Part shown: positions 26,602 to 36,207 of the stretch, piece by piece | Layout: every line of letters starts with the position of its first letter | How positions within the stretch are numbered: position 1 is the stretch's first letter | Assembly (NCBI RefSeq): GCF_900100375.1 | Contig: NZ_FNEZ01000001.1 | Location: 486,304-550,303, forward strand | DNA length: 64,000 nucleotides | Source of the DNA: Flavobacterium noncentrifugens | GTDB lineage: Bacteria; Bacteroidota; Bacteroidia; Flavobacteriales; Flavobacteriaceae | Direction of reading: 5' to 3' | Notes under the pieces: generated by a model | Told to the model about the DNA's origin: nothing | Database searches by the model: none | Seen by the model: only the letters and a program-made list of their open reading frames with translations | Program-made: the position numbers and the translations under genes

Positions 26602-28268
26602 TGTAGTTTGCTGTTGGTTTTTTTGAGCTTTTTTTCAATTTCTTTACGTGCTGGAAGCGTCGTAATTTCTTTGGTCAGCGCTTTTTCAAAATTGGGTTTT
26701 GCCAAAGCATATTCTTTTCTGTCGTAAAAATACTGCCCGATTTTGTAATAAACGACCCAATAATCGGGATTCAAAGATTGGTAATTTTCGGCAAAATTTG
26801 AGGGCAAATCGGTTTTATTTTTGAGAAATGAATCCATTTTCCGGTCTTCAACACGGAATTGCTCGTAGTTTTTATAAGCCTGCGTTTGCAAAAACGGATC
26901 GGCCGGAATGTTCAGCTGTGTTTTTGCCAATGAAACGATCGAATCTGAATCTTTTCTGCCAAAAACTTTATTCAGATCATAACAAACAAATTCGCCCATC
27001 TGATACGGATTTGCCGAAACCCAGACCAATTTTTGCTCGGGTTTAAAGATAATTCCGTGATGCGCCAGCATTTGGTTCAGCGCTTTTTCATTGCCATAAC
27101 CAATCGGCACATCGTTTAAACCTTCGCGATCACGCAGGATTTCAGCGGCAATTACTGGATTGATTTTTGGATGTTTGCTAAAATCCTCTACCAGTTTTTC
27201 ATAACGGTATTTCGAATGGCTGTTTTCAATCTGGTATAGATTGCGTTTGTCGTTTTTGAGTTCAACACTTTGAAAATGATTCGAACACAACAGTTGATCG
27301 TTGCTGTTCGGCACTTCATAAACTCCGAAATTATTCGGGGAAACTTCGATCAGAACTGCTTTTTTATCATGTGCGCTTCCAACCATAATTGATTCGGAAA
27401 CAAAAACTTTCTGCTTTTTCGCAATGGCAATCGCTTCATTAATGTTCTTCGCATATTGAAGGATTTCTCTTGTCACAATTGAGATCGGCGTTTTCGCAAT
27501 CAGCGGAATTTTCGATTTTCCGGCGTTGATCGTCACTGTCAAACCTTCATTGTTCATCCCTGAAACCGCACCGATCATTCCGGCCCAGGTCAGCATCATA
27601 AACGGATAGCCTTTGTCTGGTTTGATAAACGCTACGACTTTGTCTTTTGCAAAATCATCTCCGGCATAAAAGTCGAAATTTCTCCCTAATATCAAACTTC
27701 CGTCTTCCGATTTTTCGCCCCATGCGGCAAATGACGAACAGCCTACAAGTGCTAAATCCTGCATCGCGTGTCCAATGTCGTGTGCGCCGTGCAAATACAA
27801 TGTCCGCAAATATTGCGGTGCGATGTTATCGAAATCATGCGACGTGTAACGCGAAATCCCATAGATTTCGGCTTGGTATTCATTGGTTACATTCAGGTAC
27901 AATTTGCGGTTGTACCAGGCGAGGAATTTCTTTAGTAATTTTTGTTTTGATTTGGATGGAACGAGGTCATTGATTCTAGAAAAGAACACGCGCTCTTGTT
28001 TTTTTAACAGCGAATCGGTCAGCGCGCCTTCAGCCAAACCCCGTTGCAGCGGATCGCCTTCGACATACAATTCCCATAAATTTTGCTTGTTTTTGAGCAG
28101 AAAATTCGGACCTGAAGTATAAACCTGGTTTGGATGCTTCTGAACTGTTGGAACCGAATTATTGTACAACCCCAAATCCGGCAAATGATGCAAAGATTTC
28201 GCTGTGCCGCACGAAATAAAAAGCAGTATAACTAGAAAAAAAACCGAAAAAGAAAGCTGCTTTTTCAT
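26598..28268 (-). CDS. C45-family acyltransferase/hydrolase, predicted lipoprotein
   Basis: This 556-residue protein has a lipobox (LLFISC, Cys20), so it is predicted to be lipid-anchored outside the cytoplasm. The central domain matches the penicillin acyl-CoA:6-APA acyltransferase fold (C45, Ntn hydrolase). The candidate autocatalytic nucleophile is Cys177 in ALVGCSSFAAWG, followed by ILGRNFDFY and MNNEGLTVTIN. The last 100 residues hold a TPR-like segment (DYWVVYYKIGQYFYDRKEYALAKPNFEKAL). Such enzymes make or break amide and ester bonds. Joining the polyene acid to the resorcinol is an attractive but unproven role. Confidence 0.7.
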   Translation of the reverse strand: MKKQLSFSVFFLVILLFISCGTAKSLHHLPDLGLYNNSVPTVQKHPNQVYTSGPNFLLKNKQNLWELYVEGDPLQRGLAEGALTDSLLKKQERVFFSRINDLVPSKSKQKLLKKFLAWYNRKLYLNVTNEYQAEIYGISRYTSHDFDNIAPQYLRTLYLHGAHDIGHAMQDLALVGCSSFAAWGEKSEDGSLILGRNFDFYAGDDFAKDKVVAFIKPDKGYPFMMLTWAGMIGAVSGMNNEGLTVTINAGKSKIPLIAKTPISIVTREILQYAKNINEAIAIAKKQKVFVSESIMVGSAHDKKAVLIEVSPNNFGVYEVPNSNDQLLCSNHFQSVELKNDKRNLYQIENSHSKYRYEKLVEDFSKHPKINPVIAAEILRDREGLNDVPIGYGNEKALNQMLAHHGIIFKPEQKLVWVSANPYQMGEFVCYDLNKVFGRKDSDSIVSLAKTQLNIPADPFLQTQAYKNYEQFRVEDRKMDSFLKNKTDLPSNFAENYQSLNPDYWVVYYKIGQYFYDRKEYALAKPNFEKALTKEITTLPARKEIEKKLKKTNSKLQ

Positions 28269-28279
28269 GTTTTTATTTT

Positions 28280-29794
28280 TTAATCGTTGGCTTGATTGAT
28301 TTTTTGCACGAGATAATCTTTCCCTATAATTTCCGAGCAGGTCACGACAGCACCAATCGTAACGCCCAAAACACCGTGCATATTGATGCTTTGGCCCGTT
28401 AAATACAAATTGTTGAGTTTCGTTTTTGGAGAAATAAACGTTTTCATCGGATTGTTAGAATCTTTCACATAACCATACATGTTTCCGTTGTGCCCGCCAA
28501 TGTAATCGCGATATGACAATGGTGTCGATGTATGCACCGATTGGATTTTCTCACGGATTCCGGGAAATTTGAGTTCGATTTCCTGCAAGAAACGTTCGGC
28601 TTTACGCGCTTTGAATTCTTCGTATGATTCGCCCCGGTCATTTTTTTCAGCAGTCGTATTAAATGTGTTTTCCCAGGCTTTCATTTCGTCATATTTCATG
28701 TACGTAATAAACGTCATTCCGTCAGCAAAATCGTCTTGCTTTGACGCATTCATCGATGCCATGTAGGCTTTCGGCCAGGATTTTTCATCATATTCATGCG
28801 CCGTCCAAACGCCGTTGCTGTCTTTAAAATGATAGTAATTGTGGTTGATATACGGAAAGGTTTCGGGCTTGAAAACGATGTACAAGCTGAACGCAGAAAT
28901 CACGCCTTCGAGGCTCTGGATGCGGCTGTAAAACGATTTTCGGAATTTCTCCTCGCCGATCATTTCCAGGGTTGTTTTCGGTTCGATATTCGAGATGAAA
29001 ATCTTTCCCGAAACTTCAGAACCGTCTTTCATCACTGCTGAAGCCACATCGTTCCCTTCGGTGTTGAATTTGACTACTTCCTTATATTTAAACACTTCGC
29101 CGCCGTTTGCTTTGAGCTGTTTGATCAATTGTTTGGTGATTTGGCTGCCGCCGTTGATGCAGCGCCACGAGCTTTGGATGTAGGAATTTACCGAAAGTGC
29201 ATGCACGTAAAAAGGTGATTTGTCTTCAATTCCGGCATACAGGAAATTCGATCCGGCCAAAACCGCGCGCAATTTTTTATTTTCGGTGACCTGGTCGATG
29301 TAATCTTTGGCATTTATAGCCAGGATTTCGCTGTCGTATTTGCCTTCGGCCTGTAAATTATACAGTGGAAATGAATCGCAGGTTTCGACGATTTTTTCAC
29401 AATAATTTTGGATGTTGGCTTTTTCTTCAGGGAAAAATTCGGCCAAATGATTGACGAAATTGTCATAACCCTGCGCATGCGGAAATTCGGTATTGTCATC
29501 TTCAAACGAAATGATATCAAAACCGTCTTCGTCCATTTTCTTGAGGTTCAGACCGTCCATAATGCCCAAATATTTGAAATATTTGTACAGGTTCTGGCCT
29601 TTGCTGAGTCCGCCGATATAATGGATTCCGGTGTCGAAAATCGTTTTGTCGCGCACGAAAGTCTGCAAATTCCCGCCGAACTGGTTGTTTTTTTCGAGCA
29701 CACAAACGCTGTAGCCTTCTTTAGCTAAAATGATCGACGACACGAGGCCGCCAAGGCCGCTTCCGATAATGACTACGTCGTATGCTTTTTTCAA
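28280..29794 (-). CDS. CrtI/CrtISO-like NAD(P)/FAD oxidoreductase
   Basis: This 504-residue protein starts with TTG and reads MKKAYDVVIIGSGLGGLVSSI, a dinucleotide-binding fold with GSGLGG at 11-16, followed by VLEKNNQFGGNLQTF. The C-terminus carries NNLYLTGQSINMHGVLGVTIGAVV, the second FAD motif of the phytoene desaturase/carotene isomerase family. No phytoene synthase lies nearby, so it is not a carotenoid gene in this context. It may isomerise or oxidise the polyene chain. It lies 2 nt downstream of the MMPL fusion gene. Confidence 0.78.
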   Translation of the reverse strand: MKKAYDVVIIGSGLGGLVSSIILAKEGYSVCVLEKNNQFGGNLQTFVRDKTIFDTGIHYIGGLSKGQNLYKYFKYLGIMDGLNLKKMDEDGFDIISFEDDNTEFPHAQGYDNFVNHLAEFFPEEKANIQNYCEKIVETCDSFPLYNLQAEGKYDSEILAINAKDYIDQVTENKKLRAVLAGSNFLYAGIEDKSPFYVHALSVNSYIQSSWRCINGGSQITKQLIKQLKANGGEVFKYKEVVKFNTEGNDVASAVMKDGSEVSGKIFISNIEPKTTLEMIGEEKFRKSFYSRIQSLEGVISAFSLYIVFKPETFPYINHNYYHFKDSNGVWTAHEYDEKSWPKAYMASMNASKQDDFADGMTFITYMKYDEMKAWENTFNTTAEKNDRGESYEEFKARKAERFLQEIELKFPGIREKIQSVHTSTPLSYRDYIGGHNGNMYGYVKDSNNPMKTFISPKTKLNNLYLTGQSINMHGVLGVTIGAVVTCSEIIGKDYLVQKINQAND

Positions 29795-29796
29795 TA

Positions 29797-32700
29797 TTAT
29801 TTTTTTAAGACGATCAAACCCTGCTCTTCATTCGTTACAGCAAAACCAAAACTTTCAATTGTCGTTTTGAATGCTGTGTTGTTAACCAGAATGATCGTAT
29901 CGGATACATTTACCGTTTCAAAAGTAAGGTTTATATTTTGATCCGAAATCAGTAAAACGTCGTATTTGGTTTCCGATGGCATGCTTTCAAAATAAAGGAT
30001 GTTTCGTTTTTTGAGTACGTAACTCGTTTCGGCGACGTTGCGTTTTTCTTCATCGGCAACGACCGAAATGATTTTTCTTTGCGGTTGCTGAAGCGTCAAT
30101 AATACATCGAGTTGGCCGTAATCATTGGTAATATGTACTATTTTTGCTTTTGCATCAATTAGTTTATTTAGGCGATAATACACTTCTGAATGCTGCTTGA
30201 AATCTTTTTTAACCGCTTGGCCAATTTCAATTTCCTTATAGTCGTAACTGTTGATCAGCGTTTTTTTCCAATAATCCGCATCTTCGATTTCGTCGCGCAT
30301 GTGGTTGAATTCCGATTTAAAGAAAGCTGAAATTTTCTTGGTGCGTTCAGTATAATTGTCACCGAACCTTTTGTCATCCCAAGCAATTCTCTGCAAGATA
30401 TTGACTGTAATCGAGCCATCATAAATAATGAAATCGCCTTTCGGCAAAGCTTCCGAATTTCCATGGATGACAATTGGGATGATATCGAGTTGGAAATGTT
30501 CCGCGAGGAAAAACGCGCCTTTTTTAAACCGCTGCATCTGGTTGCTTTCCGATCTTGTGCCTTCAGGATAAACAATTAAGGAATAACCTTGATTGATTTT
30601 TTCGTGCAGGTGTTCCAAACCGCCTTCAAGCCCTTCAGAAACCGGATAAAATCCTGCTGCGCGAACCGCTCCGCCGAAAACAGGCGAATTGTAAACCCAG
30701 TCGCTCACGAGGTAAATGGTTTTCGGATTTAACATTCCAACAGCAAGAATATCGAGAAACGACGTATGATTTGCAATCATGATCGCCGGTTTTTCGAAGG
30801 TTTCCTTGTAATTATTGAGCACTTTTTTATCAACGAAGAAATTTGTGTACAACACCGAACGCATCAGTTTCGACATGTAATATCGCAGCCAATACGTCTT
30901 TTTTTCTTTTTTGAATGGCAGGATCGGCAAAATCACGACGCTGACCAAGGAGAAAAATAAACCGCCAAAACCAAAATACATAAACGATAATATACTGTGG
31001 ATCAATGTCAGGATCTGGAATGGCGCTTTTCCTTTTTTGGCGCGGTTAGAGATGAACATTTTGAATAAAATCGGATAGAAAATAAACGTAATAATTAACG
31101 CTGCAAAAACCCCGATCAACGAAACAGACGAAATCGAACGCAGTGCCGGATGCTTTGCGAAAATCATCGCGCCAATCCCGAGAATCGTCGTAATAACAGC
31201 CAAAATAATTGAGGTTCTGTAAATCGCGATTTCATTTTTCCCATTCGTATATTCTTTCTGCAGTGCGCTCGTCATGAAAATACTAAAATCAACGCCATGA
31301 CCGAAAATCAAAGTGCAGACAATGGTGCTAAAAATATTAAGCTCGATGCCAAAAATCCCCATGATACCGGCAGTAACCACTCCCGTCAGCGCAATCGGAA
31401 TGCAGCTGATGATGACGAGTTCGATGCGTCTGAAAAAGAAAAACAGGATCAAAACTACGGCGATAAACGAGTAATTTACCAGATTGTTGAAGTCATTTTT
31501 GAGTTCGCCCAAAAAGGTTTCATTCATCTGCTGGCGGTCGATCGCGATAATATCTTTTTGGCTTGAAGCCGATTTGACAAAGGCATCGCGTTGTTTCTGT
31601 GTCACTTTCACCAAAGTAGAAACCGTGAAAAATCCGTTCTTTTGGGAAACGAATTCAGCCAATTGCAGCGTTTTGACTTTCGAATATTCGGCAAAAGAAA
31701 CCGGCTTGAAATCGTGGTCCAGATGATCGAAAAACGTTTGGTACGTCGTTGGCTTAAAGCCGATTTTTGCACCTTCGGAAATTAATTGCGATTGCAGGAA
31801 TTGTTTTTTATCCGTATCCCAGAACGCATGCCATTTTTGGATTTTTTTCGATTGCTCGCTTTCGGGAATGACGATGCCGCCAATGGAGCTGAAATTCAGG
31901 ATCTTTTGTGCAAATTTTTCTTTCCCGAGGTTGCTGAACAAACGCGAATTGTTCTCCAACGCTTCATCCATACTGTTGCCATACGCCGCGACGTAGATCG
32001 TTTTAGAAGTTAAGCTCGTACTTTCCTCGAGTTCTTTTTCGGCTGCCTTGATGGCTGTAGGGATAAAATTGAGCTGTGACAAATCGTTGTTAAACCCGAC
32101 TTTATTGTACGTAAAAAAGCAAACAACCGTAATCAAAACGCAGCCCCAAATGAGGAATTTGCTGTTGTGGAACGACACATGTGCGAGTTTGTCGATCGCA
32201 TTTTTCTTGTGCGCGCCATCTTCTACTTTGGGTTTGTACAGGTGCGGAACAATCAAAAGCGAGAAAAACATCGACGCCATAACGATCACGGCTGCGAAAA
32301 TCCCGAGATCTTTCAACGCTTCCGATTTAACAAAAAGCAAGCACAAAAATGCCACCGCTGTTGTAGAACTGCTCATGATCAGCGGCATCGTAATGTCTTT
32401 ATACAACGTTTTAACGTCGCTGTTGTGCTTGTAATGCGTTAAAATATGAATTGAATAATCGATCGTAATTCCGATTAAAATCGAACCGATTCCGAGAGAA
32501 ATGGCCGAAATACGTTCTTTTACAAAATACAAAAAGGCTACGGCAAACAAGGCCCCGAAAACCGACGGCAGGAAAATGATTAGCGGAATAAATATTTTTC
32601 TGTAAAATAAAATCAGGATTAGCATCAGCGTAACCATTGCTATCGTTGTCGATAAAATAATGTCGCTTTTGATCTGATTTGCATTCGCCACAGCAATAAG

Positions 32701-33465
32701 GGCCGAACCAAAATAACTGATTGAAGTTTTTCCTTTAAATTGCTTGTTTAGATTGTCTTTGATTGAGTCGAGCTTTGCGGCAAAAACCGTATTCTTTTCG
32801 GTTTCTGTCGACGGCAAATTGGATGTAATGAACAGCAGCAATTTCTTCTTGTCTTTAGTCATTACATAACCGTTTTCGAGCGTAAAATCGTCACCAATAT
32901 TAAGCTGCTGCAATTTCTTTAAAGCGACAAATGAAATCCCGAGCGGATCCCGCAAAATAAAGTCTTTCGTCACCAAACCCGACGGCGAAACAATCGCTTT
33001 GTAATTGCCCTGAACGGTCGATGCAATGCTGTCTTTTTGAAGTTTTGACTGAATATTTTCGTAATCTTTAACTTCCAGAAACAATGGCAGATTATTATAC
33101 ACAAAATCGATGGTTTCCTGGATGTTTTCCTCATCCACTTTTCCCTGAACTGAATTTACAAAAGGCTTACATGATTTTTCAAGGCTATCGGTAAAAACCG
33201 CTGCCATTTGCGTTAAATCTTCAGAAGTGCCGCCGTTTTGCAGGTGGAAAATCACGGTAATTTTATCAGCGAAATTGAGCTGTTTCAGGACTTTTGCGGT
33301 GACATCCGATTTTTCATCGGTTGGAATCAGTTTTGTAATGTCTTCTTCAAATTTGATCCGCGAAGCAAAAAATCCAAATACCAGAAGCAATCCAATCGCG
33401 ATCACAACCGATAAGGATTTCCTTCGGTCGACAAACTGATGAATCGCGTAAAAATACTGGTGCAT
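29797..33465 (-). CDS. MMPL/RND-type exporter fused to a lysophospholipid-acyltransferase-like domain
   Basis: This 1222-residue fusion begins with two RND-like halves. Each has one span, a large extracytoplasmic loop and a bundle of five spans (about 260-430 and 690-860), with DYSIHILTHYKH and HGVDFSIFMTSAL marking the bundles. Next comes a PlsC-type acyltransferase domain with NHTSFLD (His900, Asp905) and PEGTRSE (967-973). The last 140 residues look like a methyltransferase-like fold without a clear SAM motif. The MMPL part resembles ApeM-type exporters of aryl-polyene clusters. The fusion suggests that a lipid is acylated and exported by the same protein. Confidence 0.82.
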   Translation of the reverse strand: MHQYFYAIHQFVDRRKSLSVVIAIGLLLVFGFFASRIKFEEDITKLIPTDEKSDVTAKVLKQLNFADKITVIFHLQNGGTSEDLTQMAAVFTDSLEKSCKPFVNSVQGKVDEENIQETIDFVYNNLPLFLEVKDYENIQSKLQKDSIASTVQGNYKAIVSPSGLVTKDFILRDPLGISFVALKKLQQLNIGDDFTLENGYVMTKDKKKLLLFITSNLPSTETEKNTVFAAKLDSIKDNLNKQFKGKTSISYFGSALIAVANANQIKSDIILSTTIAMVTLMLILILFYRKIFIPLIIFLPSVFGALFAVAFLYFVKERISAISLGIGSILIGITIDYSIHILTHYKHNSDVKTLYKDITMPLIMSSSTTAVAFLCLLFVKSEALKDLGIFAAVIVMASMFFSLLIVPHLYKPKVEDGAHKKNAIDKLAHVSFHNSKFLIWGCVLITVVCFFTYNKVGFNNDLSQLNFIPTAIKAAEKELEESTSLTSKTIYVAAYGNSMDEALENNSRLFSNLGKEKFAQKILNFSSIGGIVIPESEQSKKIQKWHAFWDTDKKQFLQSQLISEGAKIGFKPTTYQTFFDHLDHDFKPVSFAEYSKVKTLQLAEFVSQKNGFFTVSTLVKVTQKQRDAFVKSASSQKDIIAIDRQQMNETFLGELKNDFNNLVNYSFIAVVLILFFFFRRIELVIISCIPIALTGVVTAGIMGIFGIELNIFSTIVCTLIFGHGVDFSIFMTSALQKEYTNGKNEIAIYRTSIILAVITTILGIGAMIFAKHPALRSISSVSLIGVFAALIITFIFYPILFKMFISNRAKKGKAPFQILTLIHSILSFMYFGFGGLFFSLVSVVILPILPFKKEKKTYWLRYYMSKLMRSVLYTNFFVDKKVLNNYKETFEKPAIMIANHTSFLDILAVGMLNPKTIYLVSDWVYNSPVFGGAVRAAGFYPVSEGLEGGLEHLHEKINQGYSLIVYPEGTRSESNQMQRFKKGAFFLAEHFQLDIIPIVIHGNSEALPKGDFIIYDGSITVNILQRIAWDDKRFGDNYTERTKKISAFFKSEFNHMRDEIEDADYWKKTLINSYDYKEIEIGQAVKKDFKQHSEVYYRLNKLIDAKAKIVHITNDYGQLDVLLTLQQPQRKIISVVADEEKRNVAETSYVLKKRNILYFESMPSETKYDVLLISDQNINLTFETVNVSDTIILVNNTAFKTTIESFGFAVTNEEQGLIVLKK

Positions 33466-34632
33466 TTATTTTTTAGGTTTAAAAAGCGTCAATAGCAAAT
33501 AGCCTGTGAACCCGAAAATTACGGCCGACAAAGATGCTAAAATAAAACTTCCGACGAGATATTGCGCTAAATTATTTTTGACATTGTCGAACGTGATCGA
33601 GCGGTCTAAAACGAGTGGCATATTTCCCCAAACGAAAAGCCCACCAAGTTTGAGCGAACCGTAAATCACAAAAGGGATCAGCGGTGGAAAACTGATGTTC
33701 GAAAATGCAAATGCAATCGCTTTATTCAATTTGAAAAGTACGGCAAGAAATAAAACGATCACGGTTTGAAATCCCCAAAACGGTGAGATCCCAACAAAAA
33801 CGCCAAGTGCGATCGACAATGCTTTTTTGGCATTCGAGTCATCGCTTTCTAAAATATTCTCAAGCAGGAATTTCTTAAATCCTTTTTTTTTTAGTTTTCT
33901 GAAAAGGTTGCGCGGCTTGATGTAAAACAGTGCAATCACCACCAAAATCGTATTTAAAATGCTGATTCGGGTGAAATCTTTAAACGGTCGGAAATGCGAA
34001 ACGCGTTCCTTCGGGTCGTATAAAATCTTGATCGGGATGTTTTTGACAGCAATGCCTTTCCATGCTGAGCGCACAATCACTTCGATCTCAAATTCAAATT
34101 TATTCGTAAAATATTTTTTGGGGATTTTTTGAAGCGGATACAAACGGTAACCCGACTGCGTGTCTTCCAAACGGATTCCGGTTTCAAACCAAAACCAGAA
34201 ATTCGAGAAATTGTTGCCGAAACTGCTTTTTCCTGGAACGCCTTCTTGTTTCATGTTGCGGCTTCCAATCAATAATTGTTCGCCATTGGCTTCGATCTCT
34301 TCTATAAAATTCGGGAGGTCGGTTGCAAAATGCTGTCCGTCAGAATCGATCGTGATCGCATAATCGTAACCCAGTTCCAATGCTTTTTTAAAACCGTGGC
34401 GCAGCGCCATTCCTTTTCCGGAGTTTTTCGGATGGTGGATTTGCGTGAGGTTCTGGTAATTTTTTAAAATTTCAGAAGTGGCATCGGTCGAGCCGTCGTT
34501 TACGATAATTACATAAGGCGAATGTTCCAAAACCGAATCGATAACACGCTTTAAAGTGCGTGCGTTGTTGTAAGTCGGAATGATGATACAGACTTTCAGC
34601 GCTTTTTCTGATTCAAAGGAAATGTCTTCCAT
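33466..34632 (-). CDS. Family 2 glycosyltransferase fused to a DUF2062 membrane domain
   Basis: This 388-residue protein has an N-terminal GT-A domain (CIIIPTYNNARTLKRVIDSV, VNDGSTD at 44-50 and the metal-site DSDGQH at 96-101) and a C-terminal membrane domain with three or four spans (about 265-385) of the DUF2062 type. Related proteins occur in aryl-polyene clusters. They may attach a sugar or other group to a lipid carrier at the inner membrane, although no donor is evident. Its stop abuts the MMPL start with no gap, indicating translational coupling. Confidence 0.8.
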   Translation of the reverse strand: MEDISFESEKALKVCIIIPTYNNARTLKRVIDSVLEHSPYVIIVNDGSTDATSEILKNYQNLTQIHHPKNSGKGMALRHGFKKALELGYDYAITIDSDGQHFATDLPNFIEEIEANGEQLLIGSRNMKQEGVPGKSSFGNNFSNFWFWFETGIRLEDTQSGYRLYPLQKIPKKYFTNKFEFEIEVIVRSAWKGIAVKNIPIKILYDPKERVSHFRPFKDFTRISILNTILVVIALFYIKPRNLFRKLKKKGFKKFLLENILESDDSNAKKALSIALGVFVGISPFWGFQTVIVLFLAVLFKLNKAIAFAFSNISFPPLIPFVIYGSLKLGGLFVWGNMPLVLDRSITFDNVKNNLAQYLVGSFILASLSAVIFGFTGYLLLTLFKPKK

Positions 34633-34647
34633 TTTAGATGCGACGGA

Positions 34648-35136
34648 TTATTTCGCAGCCTGTTTTTCGTCAGATGAAAAACTTTCCGATTGCTGAATGA
34701 AATTTTTGATATAGCTTTCCATTTCAGGCTCTAAGCTTTTGTAATGCGCTAAAATGTAGGCTTTGTCTTCTTTGATGTTTTTGCGGTAACTTGTAATGAT
34801 CAGCGGCAAAGTTTCCTGTATGCTCAGGCGGATCATGCGCAATTCGACGTTATTCGGCTCGGCTTTGATCGAAGCATCGACAAGCAAGGCGCCTTTGGTC
34901 AGGAATTTTTTCTTGTCCCTGATTTTCGAAGCGAATTTTCCTTGCAACGCGATCGCGCAGCCTTTGTAGGCAACGAGTCTTTTATCCGAATCGGTATCCG
35001 AAATGCTTTTGACCTTAATCAGGAAAGCATCTGCGGAAGCTTTGGATTTTGAAGCATCGACATAAATCTTACGCACTTCTGAAATTTCAGGATTGCTGAA
35101 AAACAGCAAAAATAAAATGGGGATCATCGCTTTCAT
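34648..35136 (-). CDS. Conserved-looking exported protein of unknown function
   Basis: The protein has 162 residues with a signal peptide (MKAMIPILFLLFFSNPEIS), followed by mostly helical, Lys-rich sequence. I recognise no domain or catalytic motif. A helical repeat feel (KGALLVDASIKAEPNNVELRMIRLSIQETLP) hints at TPR-like packing. Its position between the hot-dog gene and the glycosyltransferase, with 2 and 15 nt gaps, makes it a member of the pigment operon, probably acting in the periplasm. Confidence 0.6.
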   Translation of the reverse strand: MKAMIPILFLLFFSNPEISEVRKIYVDASKSKASADAFLIKVKSISDTDSDKRLVAYKGCAIALQGKFASKIRDKKKFLTKGALLVDASIKAEPNNVELRMIRLSIQETLPLIITSYRKNIKEDKAYILAHYKSLEPEMESYIKNFIQQSESFSSDEKQAAK

Positions 35137-35138
35137 AA

Positions 35139-35510
35139 TCAGATTTTTTTATAAACGCTACCGAGTTTCAGGGCAACCGTTTCGTTAAAATAAGTCGTGT
35201 TTTTCACTTTCACTATGTGGTCTTCGCCTTCTGTAATGTCGAGTTCGAGCCGCAATTCAGGTGTCATTTCAGGATTGATCAATGCCATGAACTTCACGTT
35301 CGACAGGCTTTGCATCATTAAAGGGCCTGCAGTGATCTCTTCGGTCAGTTCTTTGATGATCTGCATCATGCAAACGCCCGGCATCACAGGATTTCCCGGA
35401 AAATGCCCTTTAAAAACCTCATGTTTTTCATTAATTAAAATCACGGCCAAATGTTTCTGGCCATCGGTTTTATCCAATGATAATACTTTGTAAAAATCCT
35501 TTAAAAGCAT
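35139..35510 (-). CDS. Small hot-dog-fold 3-hydroxyacyl-ACP dehydratase-like protein
   Basis: This 123-residue single hot-dog domain contains GHFPGNPVMPGVCMMQIIKELTEE. His36 of GHFPG is kept, but the acid that follows PGVxxxE/D in FabZ/FabA is Gln50. It may therefore be a weak dehydratase, a binding partner of another hot-dog protein, or an acyl carrier protein-docked thioester-binding protein. Two further hot-dog genes lie 11 kb upstream in the cluster. Confidence 0.7.
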   Translation of the reverse strand: MLLKDFYKVLSLDKTDGQKHLAVILINEKHEVFKGHFPGNPVMPGVCMMQIIKELTEEITAGPLMMQSLSNVKFMALINPEMTPELRLELDITEGEDHIVKVKNTTYFNETVALKLGSVYKKI

Positions 35511-35514
35511 CTTG

Positions 35515-36201
35515 TTATTTTATGTCAAACGTATAATTTGCGCCAACAGAGAACACCACATTCGTGTGGCTTGAATCTGAAAAATCCAAAACCGGTATAA
35601 TCCCTTTTTTCACGCGCGCTTCAATTCCGATATTTTTGGTAAAATTGAATCCGATCCCGGCAACGAAAGCCAAATCCACATCAGAATCAATGTCTCTATA
35701 GGAAGTGTAATTTCTTCCGAAGTTGTCTGTTTTATCAACCACAAAATCAAGTGTCGGTCCAATCTGAACGCTGAATTTCTCTCCAAAAGTGAATTTGTTC
35801 ATGACTGCGACCGATAAATACGAAACATCAGTTTGCCCGGAACGCGTCACCGGAAACTCATTCGTGCCATATTCATTATAGTAAGGCACCGGCTCAATAT
35901 ATTTAAACTTGCTCCCTTGCCTTGAATAATTGATTTCAGGCTGCAAAGTATAATATCTGGTTAGCCTTAAAGCGCCGTAAACACCAACGTAAAAGTCAGT
36001 TTTTGATTCAAATTCGGCTCTTCCGCCCTGATTTTCATCATAATACTCATCTTCATAATAAAACCCATTATTAAAAGAATCCCCTTTTGTAAAATGCGAA
36101 AAATTCGCTCCGGCGCGAATTCCGGGTTTAAACGTAACTTGTGCCTGTGCCTGGCTGATTCCGATAGCAATGAAAAAGGCGGCGATAAGAATTTTTTTCA
36201 T
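35515..36201 (-). CDS. Outer membrane beta-barrel protein (OmpA-like/porin family)
   Basis: This 228-residue protein has a signal peptide (MKKILIAAFFIAIGISQAQA) and starts its mature part VTFKPGIRAGANFSHF. Alternating strands such as YTLQPEINYSRQGSKF, FSVQIGPTLDFVVDK and NIGIEARVKKGI, and an aromatic/lysine end (VGANYTFDIK), fit an eight-stranded outer-membrane barrel. It lies in the block of export-related genes, so it may help place the pigment in the outer membrane. A sequence-based assignment of its cargo is not possible. Confidence 0.72.
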   Translation of the reverse strand: MKKILIAAFFIAIGISQAQAQVTFKPGIRAGANFSHFTKGDSFNNGFYYEDEYYDENQGGRAEFESKTDFYVGVYGALRLTRYYTLQPEINYSRQGSKFKYIEPVPYYNEYGTNEFPVTRSGQTDVSYLSVAVMNKFTFGEKFSVQIGPTLDFVVDKTDNFGRNYTSYRDIDSDVDLAFVAGIGFNFTKNIGIEARVKKGIIPVLDFSDSSHTNVVFSVGANYTFDIK

Positions 36202-36207
36202 GAAAAT

